Position numbers and translations under genes: made by a program
NCBI RefSeq assembly: GCF_030463565.1
Contig: NC_134644.1
Span: forward strand, 103,412,765-103,476,764
Reading direction: 5' to 3'
Source: Pelecanus crispus
Taxonomy: Eukaryota; Chordata; Aves; Pelecaniformes; Pelecanidae
Length of the DNA: 64,000 nucleotides
The notes under the pieces: generated by a model
Seen by the model: only the letters and a program-made list of their open reading frames with translations
The model's database searches: none
What the model was told of the DNA's origin: nothing
Shown here: positions 53,353 through 64,000 of the stretch, in pieces
Numbering within the stretch: position 1 is the first letter of the stretch
Layout of the letters: every line of letters begins with the position of its first letter

Positions 53353-54228
53353 TATTACTTGTCCTTGTTATAGCCTGAGAAATGTTATAATCATTGAATT
53401 TGTAAAATGATTTATATAATACACTATTTTTTTTCTGTAGCATCATTTGGTTTTTCGTTATGTGACACTTTTGCTCACATTTTCATTTAAGATGATTTTT
53501 ATATGAAACATGCAAATGTTATGGATGAAACACATGTGATCAAAATGTATAAAAATAAATTAAGACCTCTTAAAAACAGAGAAATATATGTGTCTGTATA
53601 TATATGTGACTTTATATATGCCATTCAGCTGCTTTTCTTTTGCTGCAAGATGCTTTGCTAAGTGTATTCTTTGTGAGTACTGAGGAAAATAAAATCAGTA
53701 TTCCATACATAAGAGTACTAGCAGGTATAATAGAATATTTTGATCATTTTTATTTGAAGCGATGTCATTCATACAAGCAGAGTGTATGAAGATCATGATT
53801 TCTATGCCAGACTCTCTTTTTCTGGGTTTGGGGTTTTTTACTTGCTTTTGTTTTGTTGTGGCTTTTTTTAAGACATGTGTGTTGCAAACTGAGTTTTCAA
53901 CAGAAGTTTCAGAGACCATAGAGCAAATTGTGAAATTAGGTGTGACAGCCTGCTTCAACAAGGGTTCACCCTGAGGCTTAAAGAAACCCAATTAAGAAAT
54001 TGCTGAACTAATTATGCTAGTATTTACTATATCATCTATGCTAGCCTTGGTGGCAGAGAGATGGAAGGTAAGTAATGCAGTACATACATTTTTGAAGTAG
54101 CTCTAGAGACATTGAAGTGATTCCATCACTACAGACCTATGGAGTAATGAACTTGTGTGGTTCTTTTGTATACTGGTAACTGTCCAGGAGACAAGGGAAA
54201 AGTTGTGTTAATAACAGGTCAGTTTTTC
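53353..54228. other. intergenic, nothing recognised
   Basis: The sequence becomes AT-rich immediately after the array. Includes a short AT-rich dinucleotide-like stretch at about 53585-53620. Confidence 0.5.
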
Positions 54229-55620
54229 ATAGAATCATAGAATCATTTAGGTTGGAAAAGGCCTTTAAGATCATCCAGTCCAACCATTAATCTAACACTA
54301 CCAAGTCCACCACTAAACCAATTAAGGGTAGAGTAGCAATTTCATGTTTTCTGGCTTGGTGGCTGGATTATTTCCTAATGAAAGTAAAACTAGGAATCGT
54401 TAAGGTTGGAAAGCATCTCTAAGATCATCAATCCAACCATCAACCCAATACCACCATGCCCACTAAACCATGTCCCCAAGTGCCACATCTACCCATTTTT
54501 TGAACACTTCCAGGGATGGTGACTCCACCACCTCTCTGGGCAGCCTGTTCCAATGCTTGACTATCCTTTCCGTGAAGAAATTTTTTCCTAATATGCAATC
54601 TAAACCTCCCCTGACACAGCTTGAGGCCATTTCCTCTCGTCCTGTCGCTAACTACGTGGGAGAAGAGACCAACACCCACCTCACTACAACCTCCTTTCAG
54701 GCAGTTGTAGAGAGCGATAAGGTCTCCCCTCAGCCTCCTCTCCTCCAGGCTAAACAACCCCAGTTCCCTCAGCCGCTCCTTATAAGACTTGTGCTCCAGA
54801 CACTTCACCAGCTTCATTGCCCTTCTCTGAACACGCTCCAGCACCTCAATGTCCTTCTTGTACTGAGGGGCCCAAAACTGGACACAGTATTCCAGGTGCA
54901 GCCTCACCAGTGCCGAGTACAAGGGGATGATCACTTCCCTGCTCCTGCTGGCCACACTATTCCTGATACAAGCCAGGATGCCATTGGCCGCCTTGGCCAC
55001 CTGGGCACACTGCTGGCCCACGTTCAGCCAGCTGACGACCAACACCCCCAGGTCCTTTTCAGCCAGGCAGCTTTCCAGCCACTCTTCCCCAAGCCTGTAG
55101 CATTGCATGGGGTTGTTGTGACCCAAGTGCAGGACCCTACACTTGGCATTGTTGAACCTCATCCAGTTGGCCTCGGCCCATCGGTCCAGCCTGTCCAGGT
55201 CCCTCTGCAGGGCCATCCTACCCTCGAGCAGACTGACACTCCCACACAGTTTAGTGTCATCTGCAAATTTACTGAAGGCACTCAATCCCTTCATCCAGAT
55301 TGTTGATAAAGTTATTAAACAGAACTGGCCCCAAAACTGAGCCCTGGGTAACACCGCTTGTGACTGGTTGCCAGCTGGATTTAACTCCATTCACCACAGC
55401 TCTCTGGGCTTGCCACCCAGCCAGTTTTTTACCAAGCGAAGAGTACGCCCATCCAAGCCATGAGGCACCAGCTTCCTTAGGAGAATGCTGTGGGAGATGG
55501 TGTCAAATGTTTTACTGAAATCCAGGTAGATGACGTCCATAGCCTTTCCTTCATCCACCAAGCGGGCCACCAGGACATAGAAGGAGATCAGGTTGGTCAA
55601 GCAGGACCTGTCTTTCATGA
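54229..55620 (-). mobile_element. CR1 LINE, 5'-truncated 1.4-kb copy with double 3' end
   Basis: The longest CR1 here. The minus-strand frames at 55391-55618 and 54440-55390 encode the reverse transcriptase from RSCLTNLISFY and [20 protein letters not shown] through a [10 protein letters not shown] segment, with the FADD catalytic motif, to [20 protein letters not shown] and [20 protein letters not shown]. The two are separated by a stop/frameshift. The 3' end is at the left, with two 3' modules around the spacer shared with the copies at 8.1 and 27.3 kb. It lacks the endonuclease and 5' end, so it is not autonomous. Confidence 0.93.
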
Positions 55621-55679
55621 ACTTGTGACAGGATACATCAGGAATCTGTAATAGCAGTCAGCATATGCATGCATCATCT

Positions 55680-56470
55680 GGAAAAGAAGATAAAAACTAT
55701 GGTGAAAAAATTATGATACAAAATTATTGAGAGCAGTAACAAGAGTCATAGAAGAATTTCAAGATATAGATTAACTGAATTGTAAAATGGTTTCAGAATT
55801 CAATATTGGTAAATGTAACATAATGCAGACAAGGAAGAATCTATGCAAGGAAGAACACTGAAGTTGTGGATAATTCTGTTAAAAATTTGATTATGTGCTT
55901 AGTGATGCTAAGTAGGTAAATCTAAAAATGATTAATGAAGGAATAGGAAAGAAAAGTGAAAAATCATAATGATTCCATATAATATATAATACACTTGTCT
56001 CTGGAGTACTGCCAGCAATTATTGTTACTCTGCATTCCCCTCTGAAAAGTTGTAATAAAACTAGAGAAAGTAGAGAGTAAGACATAAAAATGTAGGAAGT
56101 GCCTTGATGGCGCAGACCAAAGACCTAGTAACCTGTCTCTGACAGCTGGGAATGGTGGATGGCCAAGAAAGGTGCTAGGCTATATGTAGTGATGCTTCAC
56201 TCACATAGCTCAGGGATTTCCTGGTGTTACATCTTTGTAATTAGTAGCACTAGACAGACTTTTTTCTCACTTTGTTCAATCCATTTTTGAATCTATGTAA
56301 ACTTATAGCATCTGCAGAACCCTGTATCAAGGCTTCTCACAGCAGCCCTGGTCAGAGGTACAGAAGTTCTGCATGAAGGAAAACTAAACAGACTGTGACT
56401 CTTTGGCTTGGAAGAAAGATGACTGAGAGAGAACATGATACAGGACTACAGAAGAGGACAATCAACTGGT
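55680..56470 (+). mobile_element. ancient CR1-like LINE remnant
   Basis: Broken plus-strand frames include NWKMVSEFNIGKCNIMQTRK-like sequence near 55770-55835 (counterpart of the KCxVMHLG block) and a decayed RLxLFGLEER block near 56385-56420. Old and diverged; limits approximate. Confidence 0.5.
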
Positions 56471-57246
56471 TGTTATGGAAGATAACTGAAAAAAGAAAGG
56501 ATGGGAACAAGACTAAAAAGTCCAAAGCAAATAAGAGACGGATACCAGTGAAGTCCTCCTGGCAGTTTCTGGGACTCTGTAATCATCCAAGGAAGAAGCA
56601 ACAGGTGCTGTTCAGTGGTGCTTTGCCAGGAAACATGAGCCAATACCTACACTGACTTATTAGATTGTATCATGAAAGAAAGGGGTGCAAGTCCTTTATG
56701 AGTCTAGCCTTCCCCCTAGACCAAAACCAGTTCCTCCAAATGTGCCCTAGGATTTAGAAGAAAAATCACTGAATTTTTCAGTGCAATAATGCAGCTGATA
56801 GAGGGAGTCCTGGTATTGTCAGTGAAGACTCAGACCCTCTGACGCCATGTTCCAACCAGTATATTGTCTGTAACTTGTAATGGCAGGAGAGCAGGTAGCA
56901 GAGAATGAGGGTGGTACAGCCCAATAGGAGGGTTGAGCTGGGAGATGAGTATCTTGGGGCAAACGGGTAGCAGGATTTAAAGATTTCCCATATGCTGAAA
57001 GGGACAAAGATGACCCAACAACCGGATTCCCCTTCTCCCTCCTGTCCAGCAGGGTTTCTTCAGTGACAGGGAGAAAACTGTATTTCTGTCTCTTGGGGAG
57101 TGTTGCCACAGCCAAGGGTCCTATCTCTAATTCCCATATGTACATTTTCAAATGGGATGAACTGGCAACCAGGAGACCCCAGATAACCAGGAGACCCCAG
57201 ATGCAGGGTCAGGATAGGTAGAGACCCTGGCATTTCTAGATGGTAT
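56471..57246. other. intergenic, nothing firm
   Basis: A 110-codon minus-strand frame (56819-57151) lacks recognisable domains. A short direct repeat (accaggagaccccagat, twice) is present at about 57168-57201. No gene is called. Confidence 0.45.
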
Positions 57247-57847
57247 TGTTGTCTCACAAAGGGAGTTCGTTACCCAGTGTGCAACAATCCAATTCACACA
57301 CTGAGTCGAGATATCAATTTTATTTCATTTCTGCTCAGAGATGAGTGCTAGGCGGTAATTCCACAAAGCTAGCACACCGAATGAGACTTTTTGTGCCTTA
57401 TTTATACACAAAACTTACAGAGTTAGTAATTATCCTTTTTATGATGATTGGTTAGTAATTACCATCCTATCTGTTATTGGTCAACCATATTCTAATTAGC
57501 CTCGCTTGCTATGTAAATTAGCACGCATGCTCCTTACGGGTATGGGGGGGGAAGTCCTTTTGGTCCTAAACTGAGTCAGTGGTTGCGATCTCCCCCTGCC
57601 GGAATTACCTTTCCCGCAGTTACTGTTTTTCAGCAATCATCCAGTTTTTCAGGCACCTTCTGGGGTAAGATGTTCCCTTTTATCAGTTTCTCAGTACTTC
57701 TTCAAGGTCTAGTTGCTCCAGGATGTCTTTGTTTAAAGGATACTGAATGTTTGTTCTTCTGATTAGGGATGATTAAGTGTTCTTTACTCATCAGCTTACA
57801 AAAACATCTTGGCCTGATGTTAGCTAAGTTTCAGTTAGGCTTCAACA
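57247..57847 (-). mobile_element. solo LTR, class I (ERV1-like), minus orientation
   Basis: 601-bp element with inverted termini TGTTG...CAACA, flanked by a perfect 4-bp target-site duplication GTAT (57243-57246 and 57848-57851). On the minus strand a TATAAATA box (57406-57399) is followed by AATAAA (57324-57319) and about 70 bases to the end, which is the promoter/poly(A) order of an LTR. The 4-bp duplication is typical of class I elements. No internal retroviral sequence adjoins it. Confidence 0.85.
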
Positions 57848-57851
57848 GTAT

Positions 57852-60800
57852 GCCAAGAGATGTGGCTGCAGATATGGACTCTGCCAGGCAGCAACATGAC
57901 ACACCTTATGCACACCCTAGGGACTGGTGCCCCTGTGTTTACAGGGGCACTAAGAAGACATAGGTACATGGCCAACAGCAGGGCTGGGTGAGCCTGAAGT
58001 CATGTGCTGGGTCTTTTTGCCAAAGCTTGTGTCCTTGTTTTCCTCATCAGCCCATTCTGCTGGATGAGGGGACCGGAGGAAACACAGTGGTGGAGTCAAC
58101 AGCAGATCTTGGCACGTCCAATTTTTTTCTCTGAACTGTCTGTGGTAGTGGTGGTGATCCTGATAGCTGCAATGTGGAGAATGCAGCCAAAGTGCTTCTG
58201 TTTGCAGGAGAGGTCATAATGACATTTGGTAGGATCTACTATGTGTTGCAAGAGAGAAAGCAAAAGAAAACTGCTAAAGTGAGGAGAAAAGCCAAATGGG
58301 ATAAAGGTGTGGAGTGTAAGGCATTCATGCTAGAGAAGGAAGATAGATACAGTAGAAACAGAGGAAGAGGTAGGGAAAATGAAGAAGAAATGTCAAAGTT
58401 ATCAATGTCTATAGAAAGCCAGAGGCTTGGGCTCCCAGTGAGAGGTAGAGGGGCAGCAGTAGGGGCATTCTCACGTCCTTTTAAGAGTTGCTTGGGGCAA
58501 ACATAGTACTGGTTTATGTACAGGTTGGGAAAGGCTTTGCCTGTGTGGCCAAGTGATAGAATGGCTGTAGCTTTATATAAAGGACAAATAAAATGTTTGT
58601 CATTCAACTTTCCTGCTTCAGAAAATGCTTAAAAAGAACAGAAATATGATTTTGTCCATGCAATATAAAATGCAGTCTTCAGGTAGGAAGCTGAAGTAAT
58701 GAAGTTTGCCTTAATGTACTGTTTTGATTTGGTATATCTGGTGGGGTTTAGTAATTTTTTGCATGGGAAATGGCTTAAATTTAGAAAATAGTATATTACC
58801 CCTTTAAAAAAAGAAAAGTCTAACAAGCTATTTTTGCATGCCAGTAAGGACCAAAGTGCAACTGCATTAGACAGATGTTGGTGTGTAGTTTATCTGGTCA
58901 TCGGTGATGTTCACAAACCACTGAGTGCAGTCTCAGTATTGGTGTAGAAGCATGAGGGGTTCAACTCAAAGAAGCATCAGAAAAAAATTCAGAGAAGGGA
59001 TTAAGAAAATGAACACAACAGAGGTGAAATAGCAATGTTGCATGATACACGGAAAGCTAGCTGCAGATTTTCTTTGTTAATGTTACAAAAAATGAGCAAA
59101 TGTGAGACATTTAAAAATATTTTCATACACAATGTATAGTGAACTTGTGAAAGTGCTCAGTCTGTGTTACAGAATTGAAGGTAAAAGATATTTTTTATAG
59201 AAGCTACTCTTCATTCAGAAATTGTTTTATCTGAAAAATGTAAATGCTTATATTTACTCTTGGTAAATATACATTCCAGAACTTTTTTTCCTTGTCTTGC
59301 ATTTGTGTTGCCTTTTCACTTCTTCCCTAGAACTGGTAGTTCCCTGAGTCCCTGCTAGATGGCATGGCAAGCCACCACAATAATAATAATGTGATAAGGC
59401 AGATGTACTAGTATGTTCTGCACAGTAGCCAAGTCAACTGCTCGGCCAACATTATTCCCTTCCCTTTTTCTTCATATTTTTCATCATGTTTTCTTACTTA
59501 TACATGGAAGATCACAGCTAGGCTTTTGGGTTCTTAATTATTAAAGCAATGATAAGCAGAGGTAAAGTTCGTCTTTCTCCTGGGTGGATGAAAGGAGATG
59601 AAATCAATAGTGCTTGTAGCTGTATTTCAGAAAGGACACTTGAGTCCTAATAGATGTTCTCACTGCTTTTCCCATCTTTTCTGCTGTAGAAACGCTATGA
59701 TCCAAGCTCTAGCAGTGTGCCATTCCCTCCCTCATACCCAACTGCAGGTGAAACTTTCTCCTTGGTCCCATAAGACCTTGTGAATCAATATACACTGTCC
59801 TGCTGCACATCTCTCTCTGACTTCACAAAGACCATGCTGGGATGAGGGCATGATGTTTAAATGCTGGCACTAACAAAGGAAAAATTCAGTTTTGCCTTCA
59901 GTGTTTTTCTCCTTCTGAGTGTGTTAAAGCCTGATTCAGAAAGGCTGATTCTCCTGTCATTTCTGTTAGGGTGAAAATAAGAGTAATTCCAAATAACTCC
60001 CTGGGGTGACACTGTTGTAACTGCTGTTAGCAAAAGCACAACTGGAGTGCAAAATGTTTACATGGGACCATTTTCAAAATTACAGTTCTGAATGGATTTT
60101 ATAAAGCAATGTTTTAATTACTGCTGCCTTACATAGTAATTACTTTTAAAACAAACATGATAGATGCAACAGGGAAGGACCAAAGATAGATGATATGGGC
60201 ATGGATTGGCTGTGGGCATGTTATCTGTAATAGAATTCAGTCAATATTTGCAGATGCAGATTTACAGAAAGGGATAAGGGCACAATAGTCCCCATCTCCA
60301 ACTCCTTGCAGCAGCAGTGGGATCTTGGGTATCCACAGCACAGCATTGCAGTTTCTCCTTGGTATCTTGGTCACAGGAGGCAGAAGCAGATCACTGAAGG
60401 GGATCTGTGACACCATGCAGCAGCTGGCGAGTGGGAGTCTTGCCCTGGTTAGTGGATGGTGGGGTGAGAAGGATCTTGCCCCTGATGAGGTGTGCAAGGG
60501 GTAGAGCTCATCTTCTGCCCCTTGCCTCTCCCAGTCACGTGGGGACTGCCTTGGCCCCTGCTGCAGCTTGACTTGGCAAAGCACTTAGACACTAAAGAGA
60601 GAGGCTACAATATTAAAGAGGTTAATGTGTAAAGGTGTAATGTTAAAAAAAAATTCATGCTCTCTTTTGACCAGAGTGTAATAGAAAAAGCTTTTCTACA
60701 CTGTAGAGTTAGTAATTCTGCACACACAGAGGGTGCACAGAACTAGTGAGTCTATTATAAATAGTGCTAAGTGTATCAGTTGTAATCTCATTTGTTTTCC

Positions 60801-63800
60801 TAAAGAAAAGGTAAGCATTAACAGACTCTCAACTTGTGATAAACAAATTCTCTTGCGCTGCATTTCAGGAAGCATCTAGCTATGGAAAACTCAGGGGAAG
60901 CACCTACTTAGTGTAGTAAAAACAGCCTATTTAAAGCCTGCACAAGTAATTTCATCAGTGTTAGTGCTGGAAGTATTACAGAGATGTGAGTAATGGATAT
61001 GAAAATATGGTATTGCATTGTAGAAAATGCCTTGGAGAGGCAATATGTGATTATAGAGTCTGAAGGATCTTTTGTGTGAGTCTTAATGTGAAATCTTTAT
61101 GTTGTTTGACTCAGTGGCAAGGGCTGTGTAATGACACCTGAAGGGAGAGGAGCACAGAGCCAGAATATTGATTATTGATACTGTCTTTCATTAGAAAACT
61201 ATTTGAAGCAACATATACCTCCGCAGGTAATCCTGTAGATAACAAGGTGTAGATGTGCAAAGAGACTTAAGCGTCTGTGCATTCTTTTTGGTGCATAACC
61301 CCAGTCTTAAGGAACTAGTAAGATTGTTAAAGCCCTAGTTCAGTGGCTGATGGGGATGCACAAACACATACCCACAGCCAGCCTGGTCAGGATCCTTATT
61401 CACAATGACTTCAGTCGAATTCCTACCAGATTCAGTCTCCATCAGCTTAGCCAAAGGAAGAGTCTTCAAGGGCCACCTTGCAGTGACTATGGCTATTCTC
61501 CATGCACCTCTTCTCAGATTCATTACTGCATGTAATTCAGAGGAAAGACTTGAACCCAGCTCTTCATCTGTGCCAGAAAGAGTGCTGCAACCTCTTGGCT
61601 GTCAGATATTCAGAGGGGAGGGGAAGAGGGAGGGGAGCTGTCTCCGGTTAAAATTCTCCCAGTATATACAAATAATGACAATTCATTACAGCAGAGACAG
61701 AGATTGATGAAATAGGCATGTAATTAGGGCTATCACCTGGGAAGTGGGAGAGTCAGGTTCTGGTCCATGCTCCAATGAATATTTAATTATTAACATGAGA
61801 TGGAACAGCTCTGTCAAGCCTGGGAAGGCTGCACCTGCAATTCTTCAATGGTTTTCTGCTGCAGGCAGTCTCCTGGCTGGTAGGAGAACTGAGTCGAGCT
61901 CCTTATTTCCAAATTAATAGGTATCTCAGAGCAGATCTTTCACCTCCTAAATGAGAGCACTCACCACTGAACAATGTTATAAGACAGCAAAGATTTTAGT
62001 AGCTTTTATTTATTTTGTGAAAGGTCATGTGTCTTAGGCATTTAAAAAAGAGATCGAAAATTGTTAGCAAACCCTAACACCTCCAGGAGGAGTTCCCTTG
62101 TGTTCTGCCATGGTGGCCAGCAGTGAGGTGTGAGGACCCAGCTAATGCATCCCATAATTTCTGTGAACTCCTGAAGAGGGAGAGAGGAAACAGACAGAAA
62201 GTCTTTTCAATACTTTCGCAGAGAAGTGACTGGGGAATCAAAATCTTGGGGTGCAAGGTTCAGTTTCAATGAAATCTCTGGAGAAATTCCATTTTCCAGT
62301 AGGAATGGAGTGAAGGGTCGAGCTACAGCCCTGGGCACTCCAAGGAGGTCTAGCTAATGAATACTCAAGGAGGAGAGGAAGACTCAGTTGCCTAAACAGG
62401 AGTGTCAGGTATCACTTTTGGTATTGGCTCTAACATTGTAAGCCTGCCTGGCCTCCACTTGCTGTTTTGCAAGGGAGTGGATCTCCCTGAAGCCCTACCT
62501 CAGACCTGCCAGCCCGATGAAGATGTTGTGGCTGTTCCAGGGCATCTCAGATAGCGTGAGGTGACAAAGTTTAGGCAACTGAATTCCATCCATCCTGTCC
62601 GTCTTGTACATATGATACCTCTAGCCTGTGAAAGCACTGCAATTCCTCTTGTCATTCTGTTTCACCAGCAAGACCAGTGTCTACTAATGTGACAATCTAT
62701 CTCAATCTACGCAGTGGTTAAAATCATTCTGTTGTTGCAGAGGAAGGAGCAAAAAATAAATCAATTTGAAAACCCTTGTCATCGCATAGCTGGTCCAGTA
62801 ACACTTTTTCACTGATAGAAAGCATCATGCTTTCCTTTTTATTGCTCATAAAGAAACTTCACAGTCTACAGTACAACTTTTAAGACGTGGCTTTTAAAGA
62901 CTGACTGCATTTTAACAGGTGTGTATTGGAAATACATAATTTTCTTTGCTATTAACATTTTCATTACTGGTTTTATCAATATTTTTGTAATTAGTTTTAG
63001 AAGGTTATGATGTAGTAAAAAAGAAAAAAAATATAGCAAATTCAGTTCTAAGAGATAAAAAAAGATGGAAATGTATAAATACCTTCCCATTGGAAAATAA
63101 GAAGACAAGAACAAGACAAGGAAGATGACAACGGGGAAAGATACAGATCGGGGACCTTCTGCAAGATGTTGTGTAAATACAATGTGTGCCAAGAGCAAGC
63201 AGTTTCAGTTCTCAAAGACACACAGCTTTGCATCTTGTATCTTTCTGATTTCTAATTCATCTTCATTGTCTTATATTTGAAATGCTCTTTGCCCTTAATA
63301 TAAGCAGATTTGGTGACATTTGGTATTTCACTGGATTTCACAGTCTAGGATTCATGACCTTGAGTGACATACATCTGGCTATGAATTACATTTTATTAGA
63401 AAAATATCCATTGTAATACAAGCACTTCCTCCCTCCTGCTTGCTTTAGTAATACTTACTGAGAACCAGAAAAAAAAATCACAGGTCACACTGATACAAAA
63501 AGGCAAGACTGACTGAACCTTTTTGTGAATAATGTTCTACAAAGAGCTCTATTTTATGGACAGTTTCTATTCAGTGTGAACATGGATTCAACATTGATTT
63601 TTTAAGAAGTTGTGTGGAACTGCTTGTTACCAGTCATACCTCTTGGAAATGCCACCCAAGCCTTTGGACTTGCGTGCCAGATCTCTTTTGACTGTGTCTG
63701 TTGGCTGATGAGCTAGTTCCAGTCTGAGGCTGTTGCTGAGCACAAGCGTTGCTCATCCTCCTCAGGATCATTTTCAACCCTTGTGTGTTAATTTGTGTTC

Positions 63801-64000
63801 CAAAATGTTATGTAGTGCCATAGCACATGGCCAGAAGAAGGCCAAGTCTGGATACCAGCTGGCAATGAGCTTACATTCGAGTGCTGTCCTGCAATCAGTA
63901 TAGCTCTGACAGCTCAAGCCTTGCCTGCCCTCATGCTCTTGCCATTACACTACTGTTTTGGAAACTGGCTTTCTCTTCCAAACAGCCATGTGTGCACCAG
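57852..64000. other. intergenic, no gene recognised
   Basis: Six kilobases of mainly AT-rich DNA. Frames of 110-122 codons (58174-58506 plus, 58239-58607 minus, 60237-60584 minus, 62866-63198 minus) lack recognisable domains and overlap each other or are low-complexity. No RNA gene, exon or transposon boundary could be supported. Confidence 0.45.

Noticed and set aside
58174-58506. 110-codon Lys/Arg/Glu-rich plus-strand frame
   Set aside because: Low-complexity, no domain, overlapped by an equally long minus-strand frame; no promoter or conservation evidence.
60237-60584. 115-codon minus-strand frame
   Set aside because: No recognisable family, splice sites or conserved motif; length is within chance expectation for this region.

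Overview
This is vertebrate nuclear DNA and almost certainly from a bird. It carries CR1 LINE fragments with the avian-type 3' end, several avian-style solo LTRs, and the MRPL36/NDUFS6 head-to-head gene pair, whose NDUFS6 exons have canonical GT-AG junctions. In human, MRPL36 and NDUFS6 are neighbours near IRX4. No exon of IRX4, LPCAT1 or any other known neighbour is recognisable here. Family names for repeats come from sequence features only (target-site duplications, termini, reverse-transcriptase motifs); no database was searched.

Layout. 1-14.2 kb: AT-rich intergenic DNA with old, degraded CR1-like LINE pieces (about 4.64-6.08 and 7.05-7.70 kb) and a younger CR1 (8.05-9.14 kb). 14.2-22.5 kb: MRPL36 on the minus strand and the four-exon NDUFS6 gene on the plus strand share a CpG-rich bidirectional promoter. 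MRPL36 is a mitochondrial large-subunit ribosomal protein; NDUFS6 is a zinc-binding accessory subunit of complex I. Intron 1 of NDUFS6 holds a 17-bp GC-rich minisatellite. 22.5-40.9 kb: intergenic DNA with three solo LTRs of one ERVL-like family (two with perfect 5-bp target-site duplications), one class-I-like solo LTR, two simple CR1 copies, one CR1 with an inverted 5' part, and older LINE remnants.

40.89-53.35 kb: the most unusual region. It is a head-to-tail macrosatellite of 3 full units (3302, 3299 and 3299 bp) plus about 2.56 kb of a fourth, nearly identical to each other and GC-rich in an AT-rich neighbourhood. Each unit contains, read on the minus strand, (i) an internal CR1 reverse-transcriptase fragment, (ii) a GC-rich spacer, (iii) a compact promoter with three CRE-like sites and a TATAAAA box, (iv) an uninterrupted 314-315 codon reading frame in all four copies, and (v) an AATAAA signal that overlaps the stop codon. 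The predicted product is unfamiliar: arginine-rich and proline-rich, with homopolymer tracts, an internal degenerate duplication and a 46-residue tandem repeat. A second, acidic frame overlaps the same DNA and has some claim to be the ancestral coding frame, so the true product is unresolved. The organisation (about 3.3-kb GC-rich tandem unit with an intronless gene) resembles D4Z4/DUX4-type macrosatellites in architecture, but no homeodomain is seen.

53.35-64 kb: intergenic DNA with a long 5'-truncated CR1 (54.23-55.62 kb), an old LINE remnant, one minus-strand class-I-like solo LTR with a 4-bp target-site duplication, and about 6 kb with nothing recognisable.
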